DNA of 64,000 bases from Corynebacterium urogenitale (GTDB lineage Bacteria > Actinomycetota > Actinomycetes > Mycobacteriales > Mycobacteriaceae): positions 1,054,001 to 1,118,000 of the forward strand of contig NZ_CP045032.1 in the NCBI RefSeq assembly GCF_009026825.1. Direction: 5' to 3'. Both the position numbers and the translations under genes were made by a program. Below, one piece after another: positions 50,150 to 60,091 of this stretch. The notes beneath the pieces were generated by a model. The model saw nothing but the letters and a program-made list of their open reading frames with translations. It searched no databases and had not been told where the DNA came from. The number at the start of each line of letters is the position of its first letter. The first letter of the stretch is position 1.

Positions 50150-51123
50150 GATGCACCACCTTCTTCTTGAGCAACGGCGGTTTGTAGCAGACGGATGATA
50201 TCGGCACGCACATCCGCCGGTTCCTCCACGATGGCCTCCGGCGCGTAGGCCGCGGCGGTACGAATGAGCCAATCACGATCGACCGGGCCGAGCTTGCCCG
50301 TGGCGTCGGTAAGCAGCCGCAGTTCCTCCGCCCCGGTAGGCGAAGTGAAACGAACCGTGGCCGTGACATAGGAGCCCGCTTGCGCCAGTCCGGAGCGGAT
50401 CAGTTCGCCACTGGGACGCTGCGGAACGGGGTGCTTGATGAACTGCGCCTGCGCTGTGAGGTCAGCGATTCGGGATAAGCGGAACGTGCGCTGCGCCTGC
50501 TTGTCTAGGTCGAAGCCGGTGAGATAAATGCGTCCGTCGACTGCACCGTACGCCCACGGCTCTATGGAGCGCTGTTCGGGGGTCTCCAACAAAGTGGGGT
50601 AGTAATCGAAGGTCAGCACCAGGCCGTTGTCGAGCGCACGGAAAATCGCATCCACGGATTTCTCGTCCAAATCCGTGTGGTCGGGCACCGTGGCCAAGAC
50701 GGAAGAATTCAGGTCGCGGCGCACGCCCGCTGCGGAGAGCTTGCGCAGTGCAGAGTTTGTGGCCTCCGACATCTCCCCCGGCTGGGACCAGCGTGCAGCG
50801 GCGGCCAGCACGTCGGATTCGCTCGGGGTGAGATCGAGCTCAGGCAAAAAGGCTTCGCTGGCGTCCAACTGCCACAGATCCTCGCCATGCGCACCATCCG
50901 CCGGGCGAATGTGGACCCCCAGCTGTGCCAGGGTTTCGCGGTCACGCTGGAATTGCTTACGCTTAGCAGCTCGTTCAGCGGAGTTATAGCCGCTGACATG
51001 GCCGATGATCCAGTCCGTGGAGCGCGGCAGTGTCTCGTTGATGAGCGCGATGACAAGGTTAAGCAGGCGCTCGCCACCCTCGTTCCACGTCACCTCGACG
51101 GGCTGGTTCCGGTTGCGTGTCAT
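50146..51123 (-). CDS. pafB: WYL-domain transcription activator PafB
   Basis: 325 aa. Winged helix with the DRETLAQLGVHIRP segment (about 40-62), WYL core YYPTLLETPEQRSIEPWAYGAVDGRIYLTGFD (about 195-227) and WCX domain. Overlaps pafA and pafC by four bases each, so the three are translationally coupled. Confidence 0.9.
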   Translation of the reverse strand: MTRNRNQPVEVTWNEGGERLLNLVIALINETLPRSTDWIIGHVSGYNSAERAAKRKQFQRDRETLAQLGVHIRPADGAHGEDLWQLDASEAFLPELDLTPSESDVLAAAARWSQPGEMSEATNSALRKLSAAGVRRDLNSSVLATVPDHTDLDEKSVDAIFRALDNGLVLTFDYYPTLLETPEQRSIEPWAYGAVDGRIYLTGFDLDKQAQRTFRLSRIADLTAQAQFIKHPVPQRPSGELIRSGLAQAGSYVTATVRFTSPTGAEELRLLTDATGKLGPVDRDWLIRTAAAYAPEAIVEEPADVRADIIRLLQTAVAQEEGGAS

Positions 51124-52592
51124 AGTTGATCCATCAACTCAATCATCGCGTCGACGCGCTCATCTACCTCGGAGAAAGGATCGCCGAGAACGGTCTCCGT
51201 GCCATGCTCTCCATTGATCTTCAGACGCATCCAGTCGACCGTGACGTTCACGTCTTTGGCGCGCGCGGCCTTGAGGAAGCGGCCACGCAACGCCGCCCGG
51301 GTGGTCGCCGGGGCGTGCTCCTGAGCGTGCGCAATGTCCCCCTCAGAAACGAGGGACTTGGCGAGGCCGCGCCTCGCCAACACGTGGAACAGGCCCCGCT
51401 GTGGGTGAATATCGTGATAAGTCAGGTCAATCTGTGCCAGGCGAGGATCGGTCAGTTCCAATCCTCCGCGGGAGGCCATCCTGTCGATGAGAGTCTTTTT
51501 AATGACCCAGTCGATTTCCGTGGACACGGGGCGAAAATCGCCGGTGTCGAAGCAGTCCAGGGTGCGGGCCCACAGGTCCACCATCGGAGCCAGGTGCTCG
51601 TTCGGTGTTCCGCGGAATCCGGCCTTGTCCTGCTCAGGATCAGGGCGCTGGTCCAGCCAGAGCTTTGCCGCCTCGCAGAAGGATCGTTGGATCTCTAGCG
51701 GGGTCGCTTCCCCACCGTTGCGGAGTTTTAATGGCACGGTGCCGGTGAAATCCCTGGCGATCTCCCGGATCGAGCGGATCTCATTGGCCATCTCGTAATC
51801 CGGCAGATCCCACCCTGCCTCAATCAGCTCCAGCACCAGCAGCGTGGAGGCGACCTTCAGCGCCGTCGTCACCTCCGACATATTGGAATCGCCGACGATG
51901 ATGTGCAGGCGCCGGTAGCGGGAGGAATCCGCGTGCGGTTCATCACGGGTGTTGATGATCGGCCGGGAGCGTGTGGTGGCACTGGATACGCCTTCCCACA
52001 CGTGATCGGCACGCTGGCTCATGACGTAGCCCGGCCCGAAGTCCTCGTACGGCGCGCCGGGGGCTGGGATGGAAAGCTTGCCTGCTCCGCAGATCAGTTG
52101 CCGAGTCACGAGGAACGGCAGCAGTTGCGCACTCAAAGCCCGGAGCGGAACATCGCGTCCGATGAGGTAATTCTCGTGACAGCCGTAGGAATTGCCCTGG
52201 GAGTCCGTGTTGTTTTTGAGCAGGAATACCTTGCCGCCGATGCCCCGCTCTGCCAGACGTTGCTCGGCATCCATAGCCATGCCGTGCAAGGTGAGATCGC
52301 CTGCCCGGTCATAGGCGATGAGCTGGTGCAGGTTATCGCATTCCGCCGTGGCTATTTCGGGGTGTGCGCCCACATCCAAGTACAGACGCGAGGCGTTGTT
52401 GGTGTAGATGTTCGAGCTGCGATATTCGCGGGTGATCGGCTCAAAAAGCTCGCGCGAGATCTCATCCGGACCCAGCCTGCGGGTGGAATCCAGAATGTTG
52501 GTGATTCCGTACTCCGTCTCCAGGCCCATGATGCGGCGAACATTCACCTGGGAGGATAGCCCTTTAGCTGCAGAGCTGCTCGAGGTGCTCAC
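51120..52592 (-). CDS. pafA: Pup-protein ligase PafA
   Basis: 490 aa. MGLETEYGITNI... at about residues 23-34 carries the Mg-binding Glu; YLDVGAHPEIATAECDNL, NNTDSQGNSYGCHENYLIGRD, NTRDEPHADSSRYRRLHIIVGDSNMSE are the glutamine-synthetase-like active site motifs. Ligates Pup to substrate Lys. A few residues longer at the N terminus than usual. No prcBA genes between it and pup. Confidence 0.95.
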   Translation of the reverse strand: MSTSSSSAAKGLSSQVNVRRIMGLETEYGITNILDSTRRLGPDEISRELFEPITREYRSSNIYTNNASRLYLDVGAHPEIATAECDNLHQLIAYDRAGDLTLHGMAMDAEQRLAERGIGGKVFLLKNNTDSQGNSYGCHENYLIGRDVPLRALSAQLLPFLVTRQLICGAGKLSIPAPGAPYEDFGPGYVMSQRADHVWEGVSSATTRSRPIINTRDEPHADSSRYRRLHIIVGDSNMSEVTTALKVASTLLVLELIEAGWDLPDYEMANEIRSIREIARDFTGTVPLKLRNGGEATPLEIQRSFCEAAKLWLDQRPDPEQDKAGFRGTPNEHLAPMVDLWARTLDCFDTGDFRPVSTEIDWVIKKTLIDRMASRGGLELTDPRLAQIDLTYHDIHPQRGLFHVLARRGLAKSLVSEGDIAHAQEHAPATTRAALRGRFLKAARAKDVNVTVDWMRLKINGEHGTETVLGDPFSEVDERVDAMIELMDQL

Positions 52593-52789
52593 TGGCCACC
52601 CTTCTGCACGTAGGAGCGCACGAATTCCTCTGCATTATTCTCTAGCAGGCCATCAATCTCATCGAGCAGATCATCGGTGCCGGTGACCCCGATCTGTTCC
52701 TGACCGCCGGCAGCGCCCTGCGGATCCAGTGGGTCGTTATTATCCTCGCCGCGCCCGCCGCCAGCGTGTACTTGTCCGCCTGTTGTCAC
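52589..52789 (-). CDS. pup: prokaryotic ubiquitin-like protein Pup (Gln form)
   Basis: 66 aa, disordered N-terminal half then the coiled DDLLDEIDGLLENNAEEFVRSYVQKGGQ region. It ends in GGQ, so Dop must deamidate it to GGE before ligation by PafA. Overlaps pafA start by four bases. Confidence 0.95.
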   Translation of the reverse strand: MTTGGQVHAGGGRGEDNNDPLDPQGAAGGQEQIGVTGTDDLLDEIDGLLENNAEEFVRSYVQKGGQ

Positions 52790-52858
52790 CGTGGTCTCCT
52801 TCTCGTCTGCTTTCGAGGGTGCAATGCTATCTACTGTAATCTCGCGTGGCTGTTCTTT

Positions 52859-54391
52859 TTATCCGACGCCACTAATTGCCTGAGAATGTATGTCCGCCAG
52901 TCGCTGGGTTAATTCCTCCAGAGACAGGTCAGCGCTGTTCTCCCCCAGGATGGACTCCTTGGTGAACTCCATGGGTTCGTCCATCCGGATGCGCGTGGCA
53001 GGGTGACCGTCGCGTGGGAGATCCACGATGATGGAATCCCAGTTGGCCGAGAGAATGTGCTCAGAGAAGTTGGTCACGAGATAACCACGCAGCCACGCAC
53101 GGGTTGTTTCCGGAGCATTGATCGCCGCTGCCTCCACCTTGGCTGGATCCACGAGAGTGCGCATCCGTCCGCGGTTGACGAGCGCGTGATACAGACTGCG
53201 TGCAGGATCGATGTCCGAGTATTGGATATCCACCACAGCCAGGCGGGGGTCGCCCCACTCCAGCCCGCGGGCACGGTATCCGTTGATCAGCGCCAGCTTT
53301 GCCGTCCAATCCAACTTGTCGGCGGTGGACATCGGGTCTGTTTCAAGGGCATCCAGGATATGCGCCCATTCCCGGGCCACAGTGGCGTCGTCCTCGGACA
53401 GGAGGTCACGCGGCTCCAAGGTTTCCAGGACGCGCCGCCGGATCTCCCGCTGAACCTCGATTGCCGTGCGGTAAGTATTGCCGTAGAAGCGCAAAGGATG
53501 TGTGCACGTCAGATCGCGGGAAACAGCGCTCACCGCATCGACGGGCTCCACTAGTTGCAGATCGGAGAAGTCAGCACCGTGCTCCACCGCTTTAAGCAGC
53601 AGTGCGGTGGTTCCGAACTTGAGGTAAGTCGCGAGCTCGCTCATGTTGGCGTCGCCAATAATGACGTGTAGTCGACGCCACCGGTCGGCCGAGGCGTGAG
53701 GCTCATCGCGGGTATTGATAATGCCTCGGTTGAGCGTGGTCTCCAGCGAGATGGTCGTCTCGATGTAATCGGCGCGCTGGGAGATCTGAAATCCGGATTC
53801 TTGTCCCGCAACACCCAGGCCCACGCGGCCAGCACCGGTGTAGATCTGACGGGTGACAAAGTGCGGGATCAGTGCCTGCTGCACCACTTCGACATCCAAT
53901 TCGCGGGGGTAGAGGTAATTCTCATGGGAACCGTAGCTGGCACCCTTGCCGTCCACGTTGTTCTTGTAGATCTTCAACTCCGGCTGGCCCTCAACCTGAC
54001 CGGAGGCTACGGCGGCGCGGTGCATGATGAGATCGCCAGCTTTATCCCACACCACAGCGTCCCAGGCGGAGGTCGTTTCCGGGGAGGAGTACTCCGGGTG
54101 GGCGTGATCCACGTAGAAGCGGGCGCCCGAGGAGGTAATCACATTCGCCGCTCCGAGTGCATTCGGATCCAGCACCGGGGCGGCACCAGAACGGTAGCGG
54201 CGCAGATCGAAGCCGCGGATATCGCGCAGCGGGGATTCATTCTCGTAATCCCAACGGGTGCGGCGATTGACCCCCAGGCCACTGGCTTGGGCATAAGCCA
54301 CGACTGCCTGGGTGGACGTATGAATCGGGCTGGCTTCCGGCTGGTCTACGGCGACGATGCCGTATTCGGTCTCCGAACCAATGATGTGCAT
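52859..54391 (-). CDS. dop: Pup deamidase/depupylase Dop
   Basis: 510 aa. MHIIGSETEYGIVAVDQPEA at the N terminus, YVDHAHPEYSSPETTSAWDAV, NNVDGKGASYGSHENYLYPRE, NTRDEPHASADRWRRLHVIIGDANMSE. Paralogue of PafA with the Dop-type Asp nucleophile region. Converts Pup-Gln to Pup-Glu and removes Pup from substrates. Confidence 0.95.
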   Translation of the reverse strand: MHIIGSETEYGIVAVDQPEASPIHTSTQAVVAYAQASGLGVNRRTRWDYENESPLRDIRGFDLRRYRSGAAPVLDPNALGAANVITSSGARFYVDHAHPEYSSPETTSAWDAVVWDKAGDLIMHRAAVASGQVEGQPELKIYKNNVDGKGASYGSHENYLYPRELDVEVVQQALIPHFVTRQIYTGAGRVGLGVAGQESGFQISQRADYIETTISLETTLNRGIINTRDEPHASADRWRRLHVIIGDANMSELATYLKFGTTALLLKAVEHGADFSDLQLVEPVDAVSAVSRDLTCTHPLRFYGNTYRTAIEVQREIRRRVLETLEPRDLLSEDDATVAREWAHILDALETDPMSTADKLDWTAKLALINGYRARGLEWGDPRLAVVDIQYSDIDPARSLYHALVNRGRMRTLVDPAKVEAAAINAPETTRAWLRGYLVTNFSEHILSANWDSIIVDLPRDGHPATRIRMDEPMEFTKESILGENSADLSLEELTQRLADIHSQAISGVG

Positions 54392-54476
54392 AACGGTTGT
54401 GCTTTCTCCTGGATTGGCAGCAATTGGCTAAGACTTGGCGCGCACACGCGATGGGCTGGCAGAGTGCACGGTGATT

Positions 54477-54532
54477 GTGGATCAGTTGCACCGCGATCGG
54501 TGGATCAGTTGCACCGCGATCGGTGGATCAGT
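54477..54532. repeat. 23-bp tandem repeat over the arc stop codon
   Basis: GTGGATCAGTTGCACCGCGATCG at 54477-54499, again at 54500-54522, and a partial third copy to 54532 that includes the arc stop (54528-54530). Confidence 0.8.
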
Positions 54533-56141
54533 GCACGGTGATGTCCACAACGCGCTTATTCGTGTGGCCGTAGATACGCGCCCACTCTGCGGGATTCGTT
54601 GTATCCGGAAGATCCTCGTTGTCTTCGACTTCCGCAGCCACGGCATCTTCTACGTGAGCGATGGTGAGTCCACCAGTTGTAGTGCCTCGGAGAGCATCCT
54701 TAATCGCGGAGGTTTTTGCCCGATCGACGATATTGGTCAGCATTGCGCCGGAGACGAAATCCGCCCAGTACAGGTCTTGGGTAGAACCGTCCGTGAAGTG
54801 CAGCGTGATATAGCGCCGGGAGGGGTCTTTCTGAAAGAGGTGGCTGACGACACGCTCGCGCAAGTGCGCTGCGGCTGCCTCGGCAGTGCCATACTCCTCC
54901 ACAAGCCCCTTGTTGATCGGGATGTGTGCGGTGAGATACTTCGACAAAATCTCCGCAGCGGCCTCCTTACCGGGGCGTTCAACGCGAATTTTCACATCTA
55001 AGCGTCCCGGACGGAGCACCGCGGGATCGATGAGCTCCTCACGGTTGGAAGCGCCAATGACGATGACATTTTCCACGGATTCCACGCCATCGAGCTCGGC
55101 GAGTAACTGGGGGACGACCGTCGATTCCATATCGGAGGACACACCCGTGCCACGAGTGCGGAAGATCGCTTCCATCTCATCGAAGAACACGATCACAGGC
55201 TTGCCGGAGCTGGCGACGCGCCGGGCTTGTTCGAAGATCTGCCGAATCTGGCGCTCCGTCTCGCCGACGAACTTGTTGAGAAGTTCTGGGCCCTTGATGT
55301 TGAGGAAGTAGGACTTCGCGCGTGGCTGGCTGTCCCCGGTGTCTCCACGGCTGGTCGTGCCCTGCGCCTCCCCCATCTGTTGAGCCAGAGAGTTAGCGAC
55401 GGCCTTGGCGATAAGGGTCTTGCCATTGCCCGGAGGGCCGTAGAGCAGCACACCTTTCGGTGGACGCAGACCATACTCCTGGTAAATCTCGGGGTGCAGG
55501 AAAGGCAGCTCCACAGCGTCGCGAATCTGCTCAATCTGAGCACTGAGGCCACCGATGTCCTCGTAGGAGACGTCCGGAACCTCCTCGAGCACGAGACTGG
55601 TCACCTCCGTTCGCGCAACGGCCTCGAATGCCCAGCCGGACCGGCGATCCACGATGACGGAATCCCCTGGGGTGATGTCCTTTGAGATCACGGCTTCGCG
55701 TAGCGATCCCGCGGCCTTGACCACGGACTCCTCCCCCATCTTGTCGGCGATGATCACCCGCTCCCCGACGATTTCCACGACTTGTGCAATATCGCCGGAA
55801 TCTTCAATCCCCGTGACTTCCACAACCTGCAGGCCCTCAGCCAGACGCACAGTGCAGCCGGGAACCATCGCGGCGCGATCGACGAGTGGGGATACCGGAA
55901 CCCTCATCCGTCGATTATTCGTGAACACTTCCGCTTCTAGGCCCTTGTTACTGACCGCCAGCAGGGTGCCGTAGGTACTCGGAGGCTCCGCGAGGGCTTC
56001 CAAGCGGGCATTCATCTCCTCCAACTTGTCCCGGCTGGCTTTCAACATGGATACCAACTTGGCGTTTCGTGCGCCCAACGTTCTGTTGGCTAGTTGCAGC
56101 TCGCGCATGGACTCTGGCTGAGATTGAGTGTTGTCGGTCAT
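54528..56141 (-). CDS. arc: AAA ATPase ARC/Mpa (pupylation unfoldase)
   Basis: 537 aa from ATG 56141 (MTDNTQSQPE). Coiled coil at about 5-50, two OB domains, then AAA: GPPGNGKTLIAKAVA (Walker A), VIVFFDEMEAIF (Walker B), NREELIDPAVLRPGRLD. It ends VVDITVH and lacks the C-terminal GQYL that docks mycobacterial Mpa on the proteasome, consistent with the absence of prcBA. Unfolds pupylated proteins. Confidence 0.94.
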   Translation of the reverse strand: MTDNTQSQPESMRELQLANRTLGARNAKLVSMLKASRDKLEEMNARLEALAEPPSTYGTLLAVSNKGLEAEVFTNNRRMRVPVSPLVDRAAMVPGCTVRLAEGLQVVEVTGIEDSGDIAQVVEIVGERVIIADKMGEESVVKAAGSLREAVISKDITPGDSVIVDRRSGWAFEAVARTEVTSLVLEEVPDVSYEDIGGLSAQIEQIRDAVELPFLHPEIYQEYGLRPPKGVLLYGPPGNGKTLIAKAVANSLAQQMGEAQGTTSRGDTGDSQPRAKSYFLNIKGPELLNKFVGETERQIRQIFEQARRVASSGKPVIVFFDEMEAIFRTRGTGVSSDMESTVVPQLLAELDGVESVENVIVIGASNREELIDPAVLRPGRLDVKIRVERPGKEAAAEILSKYLTAHIPINKGLVEEYGTAEAAAAHLRERVVSHLFQKDPSRRYITLHFTDGSTQDLYWADFVSGAMLTNIVDRAKTSAIKDALRGTTTGGLTIAHVEDAVAAEVEDNEDLPDTTNPAEWARIYGHTNKRVVDITVH

Positions 56142-56155
56142 GCAGCCCAGTCTAC

Positions 56156-56989
56156 TTAGCGTCGCGCGCGGCGCTGCGGACGCGGCGCGACAGTGCCATC
56201 GGCGAGGCGCCGAGCCCAGATGAGGAACGCAGTGTGCGCGTTCATTCGGTGTTCCGGGCGAGTGGCTAGACCATCCACCTTCCACTCACGGACGAGGGAT
56301 TCCCAGGCCTTTGGCTCCGTGAATGCCTTAGTTTCGCGAATACCCTCCATGACCTTCATCAGCTGTGGCACGGTAGCCACGTAGGTCATGAACACTCCGC
56401 CAGGCAAAAGCACATCTTTGACTGTGTCCAGCATCTCCCAGGGCTCGAGCATGTCGAGAAGGACGCGGTCGACCTCGCCAATGTCCTCCTTCGTCGCTTC
56501 CTTGAGATCGCCCAGGCGCAGATCCCAATTCTCTGGATGCCCACCCATGTGCTCGCTGACGTTCTTCTCCGCGTACTCCAAGTGGTCCTGGCGGATCTCA
56601 TAGGAGATGAGTTTGCCCTTCTCCCCTACGGCGCGGAGCAGCCACATGCTCATCGCTCCTGAGCCTGCACCCGCTTCCAGGACCGTCGCGCCCGGGAAGA
56701 TATCGCCTTCCACGAGGATCTGAGCGGCATCCTTCGGGTAAATCACGGCCGCTCCACGGGGCATGGACAGTACGTGGTCCACGAGCAAGTGGCGGAAGCA
56801 CAGGTATTCACCCGCTCCGGAGGACTTCACCACCGTGCCTTCGTGCTCACCAATGATGTCGTCGTGCTTGATTTCGCCCTTGTGGGTGAAAAAACTCTCT
56901 CCCTCTTGCAGGGTGATGGTGAAGTGGCGGCGCTTCGCATCGGTGAGTTGTACGCGGTCGCCTGGGGTGAATCGTCCGGAATATGCCAT
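56156..56989 (-). CDS. trmI: tRNA (adenine-58-N1)-methyltransferase TrmI
   Basis: 277 aa. RGAAVIYPKDAAQILVEGDIFPG then SAM motif VLEAGAGSGAMSMWLLRAVG (about 102-121), DRVLLDMLEPWEML with catalytic Asp, and a basic tail. Methylates A58 in the T loop. Upstream of arc as in other actinobacteria. Confidence 0.93.
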   Translation of the reverse strand: MAYSGRFTPGDRVQLTDAKRRHFTITLQEGESFFTHKGEIKHDDIIGEHEGTVVKSSGAGEYLCFRHLLVDHVLSMPRGAAVIYPKDAAQILVEGDIFPGATVLEAGAGSGAMSMWLLRAVGEKGKLISYEIRQDHLEYAEKNVSEHMGGHPENWDLRLGDLKEATKEDIGEVDRVLLDMLEPWEMLDTVKDVLLPGGVFMTYVATVPQLMKVMEGIRETKAFTEPKAWESLVREWKVDGLATRPEHRMNAHTAFLIWARRLADGTVAPRPQRRARR

Positions 56990-57025
56990 GGGGAGATACT
57001 AACAGCAGGGCGCTATGGTTGTTTT

Positions 57026-57703
57026 ATGCTCGATTTCCGCCCCGGCGAGCGCCTGCTTGCCTGCACGTTTAGCTTTGTATCCGGCTTTGTCGATTCCATT
57101 GGCTTTTTGTACCTCGGCGGCGTGTTTTTGTCCTTCATGTCGGGTAATACCACTCGCAGTGCCACAGCACTTGTCGAGGGCAACTGGTCCCTAGCGACAC
57201 TGGCGGGTTCCTGCATCATCCTGTTTCTGGCGGGCGTGGTTCTCGGCGCAATCACCAACCGGTGGGCCACTCGACGGTGGGATGTTTTTCGAGCACGGGA
57301 GGCCGTGCTGTTCGCAGTGGCGCTGATTTTCCTGCTCACCTCAATCCTGACGGCCGTGGGTTTGGATGACATCGCGATTCTCACTTTGTCGGTGGGCATT
57401 GGTGCAACGAACTCCATTTTCGAGCGCAAGGGAGAGGTCGCCATTCCCCTGACGTACATGACGGGAACGCTAGTGAAAATGGGCCAGCGCTTTGCCGATA
57501 CCTTCTTTGGCGGTTCCCACGTGCAGTGGGTCTACCACTTTGTCCTCTGGGCTGCGCTGAGCGTGGGAGCGATCCTCGGGGCTCTGACCTTCCATCGCTT
57601 GGGGATGCACGCCGTCATCATCATCACCGGCGTGGTTATTGCCGCAGCGCTGATTAATCAAATTGTCCGCAACCGGCGCCGCAAGGCCGGTTTGCCGTTG
57701 TAG
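57026..57703 (+). CDS. DUF1275 (YoaK) membrane protein
   Basis: 225 aa from ATG 57026. Six membrane segments starting FSFVSGFVDSIGFLYLGGVFLSFMSGNTTRSA, the family signature, and ending with a basic tail. TATGGT lies ten bases before the start, so the transcript may be leaderless. Transport function is suspected but unproven. Confidence 0.85.
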   Translation: MLDFRPGERLLACTFSFVSGFVDSIGFLYLGGVFLSFMSGNTTRSATALVEGNWSLATLAGSCIILFLAGVVLGAITNRWATRRWDVFRAREAVLFAVALIFLLTSILTAVGLDDIAILTLSVGIGATNSIFERKGEVAIPLTYMTGTLVKMGQRFADTFFGGSHVQWVYHFVLWAALSVGAILGALTFHRLGMHAVIIITGVVIAAALINQIVRNRRRKAGLPL

Positions 57704-57728
57704 AACCTGCCGGTTCTACGATGGTTGT

Positions 57729-59174
57729 GTGAATAAACCCCCGCTTATCGACAGCTCCGCGCCGGGCAGTGAGTGTGCTGCCCAGCGGCAGGCACTCCTC
57801 GAATTGGCTGAGCATCTGACAGGCACCGTCAGCGTCGACCCTGAGGTGCTGGACACACATGCCGTGGATATGGCGCCCAAGGCCGAGCATGGCGATCCTT
57901 TGGGTCTCGTTCGCGCCCGCACGGTAGAGGACGTGCAAGCTGTGATGAAATTCGCCGCCGCCCGGGGCATCCCCGTTGTCCCGCAGGGTGCGCGGTCGGG
58001 ACTCAATGGAGGTGCCAATGCGGTGGAGGGATGCATCCTTCTGTCTGTGAGCTCGATGAACCGGATCGTAGAGATCGACGCCACTAATCACACCGTTACG
58101 GTGGAGCCGGGAATCCTCAACCTGGATTTGAAGAACGCGCTGCGCGAGCATGGATTGGATTATCCACCGGATCCTGGCTCCGTCGCCATCAGTTCGATCG
58201 GCGGCAATATCGCCACCAATGCTGGTGGTCTGTGCTGCGTGAAGTACGGAGTCACGCGTGACTACGTCCGCGAACTCAAAGTTGTGTTGCCCGACGGAAG
58301 TCTCACCCGCCTGGGGCAGAAAACGGCAAAAGGCGTGGCCGGCCTTGACCTGTGCCACCTTTTCATCGGCTCAGAGGGAACGTTGGGTGTGATTGTCGAG
58401 GCCACGCTCAAAGTCGTGCCACGCCCTGCGGAACCGGCGACAGCCGTCGCCACCTTCCCCACGGAGCAGGCTGCAGCCAAGACCGTGAGTTCCGTCATGG
58501 CTGCCGGTGTCAACCCGAGCCTGTTGGAGTTCATGGACAGCGCAACACTCAAGCTCCTCAATGATTTTGGCGATTTCGGTCTGGACCCCGCCTCCGGTTC
58601 GATGCTGATCATGCAGTCCGACGCGCCAACAAGGGCTAGTGACGTCGAAGAATTCGCACAGATCGCCCGCGCCCAAGGTGCGGTAGACGTGGCGTTCTCC
58701 GACGACCCGGCGGATACCGAGGCCCTCATTGCGACGAGGCGTTGCGTCCAACCGGCCAATGAGAAATATGTGCGCTCCCACGGTGGCGGTCAGCTGATTG
58801 AGGACATTTGCGTTCCGCGTTCTGCACTGGCTGAGTTCTTCGACGGATTGGATCGAGTGCGCGCAGAGACCGGCGTGATGATCGCGGTGGTAGCCCACGC
58901 GGGCGACGGAAATACACACCCATCGATCTTCTACGATGCTGGTGACCGGGAATCTGTGGCTGCGGCAGAAGAAGCCTTCGGCCGGATCGTCGCCCTCGGG
59001 CTAGAACTCGGCGGCACGATCGCGGGTGAACATGGCATCGGCAGTGTGAAGAGTCGCTGGCTCCTGCAGGAACTCGATGAGCCCAACCAAGCGTTGCACC
59101 GCAGCATCAAGCGCGCTATCGATCCGCAGGGCATCGTCAATCCAGGCAAGATGCTGGCAGGAATGGAAAACTAG
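57729..59174 (+). CDS. FAD-linked oxidase, GlcD/D-lactate dehydrogenase type
   Basis: 481 aa from GTG 57729. PCMH FAD domain (GIPVVPQGARSGLNGGANAVEGCILLS, PPDPGSVAISSIGGNIATNAGGLCCVKYG) and FAD-oxidase_C domain with AVVAHAGDGNTHPSIFY and AGEHGIGSVKSRWL. Oxidises a 2-hydroxy acid such as D-lactate or glycolate. Confidence 0.9.
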   Translation: MNKPPLIDSSAPGSECAAQRQALLELAEHLTGTVSVDPEVLDTHAVDMAPKAEHGDPLGLVRARTVEDVQAVMKFAAARGIPVVPQGARSGLNGGANAVEGCILLSVSSMNRIVEIDATNHTVTVEPGILNLDLKNALREHGLDYPPDPGSVAISSIGGNIATNAGGLCCVKYGVTRDYVRELKVVLPDGSLTRLGQKTAKGVAGLDLCHLFIGSEGTLGVIVEATLKVVPRPAEPATAVATFPTEQAAAKTVSSVMAAGVNPSLLEFMDSATLKLLNDFGDFGLDPASGSMLIMQSDAPTRASDVEEFAQIARAQGAVDVAFSDDPADTEALIATRRCVQPANEKYVRSHGGGQLIEDICVPRSALAEFFDGLDRVRAETGVMIAVVAHAGDGNTHPSIFYDAGDRESVAAAEEAFGRIVALGLELGGTIAGEHGIGSVKSRWLLQELDEPNQALHRSIKRAIDPQGIVNPGKMLAGMEN

Positions 59175-59207
59175 AACAGTTCGCTGAGAGAAAGGTCGCG
59201 TGCATCA

Positions 59208-60023
59208 ATGGCAACAGAATCAAAGAAAATCAAGCTCGCGCTCTCACCCTCTAGGGCGGGCGATTACAAACAGTGCCCACTGCTCTACCGATTCCGAGCG
59301 ATCGACAAATTGCCGGAGCCCAAAACCATCGCCCAGGTGAAGGGTACGCTCGTCCACGCGGTGCTGGAGAATCTGCACGCGCTTCCTCGCGAGGAGCGTA
59401 CCTATCCCGTCGCCGTGAAGATGCTCAAGCCGGAGTGGGCAAAGATGCTTACCGCCGATGAGGAACTCCATGAGCTTGTGCCGGAGGAATCCCTGATGGA
59501 TTTCCTCGTCGAGGCGCGAAGTTTGGTGAGGGGCTACTTCATGATGGAAAACCCCGGTGGCTTCGATGCCCGCGAATGCGAGATGTACGTCAACACCGTC
59601 CTGCCGAATGGCGTTCCTGTGCGGGGTTTCATCGACCGCGTGGATGTGGCGGACAGCGGAGAGGTGCGCGTTGTCGATTACAAGACAGGTAAGAAGCCGC
59701 TCCCCCGGTTCTCTGAGCAAGCGCGTTTCCAGATGCTGTTCTACGCACTGGTGTGGTGGCGACTCTACGATACGATTCCCACACAGCTGCGACTAATGTA
59801 CCTCAAGGTCAGCGACGATATGACGCTCTCCCCGAGCCCCACCGAGCTCAACTACTTTGAGCGCGACCTCGGTGAACTATGGGCCAAGATCACGCGGGAT
59901 GTCGAGACAGGGCACTTTGCGCCGAAGACATCTAAGCTGTGCGATTGGTGTGCGCATCAGAAGCTGTGCCCAGCCTTCGGAGGCACCCCGCCAGAGTATC
60001 CGGCGGGGGTAGCCGAGGTCTAG
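59208..60023 (+). CDS. RecB-family PD-(D/E)XK nuclease
   Basis: 271 aa. LSPSRAGDYKQCPLLYRFRAID at the N terminus carries the first cluster Cys; catalytic GFIDRVDV...VRVVDYKTGKKP (about 143-165); CDWCAHQKLCPAF near 245 gives three more Cys, so a Cas4/AddB-like 4Fe-4S cluster is likely. Stand-alone protein; no cas genes nearby. Confidence 0.88.
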   Translation: MATESKKIKLALSPSRAGDYKQCPLLYRFRAIDKLPEPKTIAQVKGTLVHAVLENLHALPREERTYPVAVKMLKPEWAKMLTADEELHELVPEESLMDFLVEARSLVRGYFMMENPGGFDARECEMYVNTVLPNGVPVRGFIDRVDVADSGEVRVVDYKTGKKPLPRFSEQARFQMLFYALVWWRLYDTIPTQLRLMYLKVSDDMTLSPSPTELNYFERDLGELWAKITRDVETGHFAPKTSKLCDWCAHQKLCPAFGGTPPEYPAGVAEV

Positions 60024-60091
60024 CACTCTTCGTGTAGAGCGTGACCCCACCTGCGCGCAAAGTCTGAGCGCACTGCCTCTATGTAGAGCGG

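Noticed and set aside
59208..60023. Cas4 gene
   Set aside because: Shares the RecB-nuclease and Cys-cluster plan, but no other cas gene or repeat array is near; stand-alone actinobacterial RecB-like nuclease is the better call.
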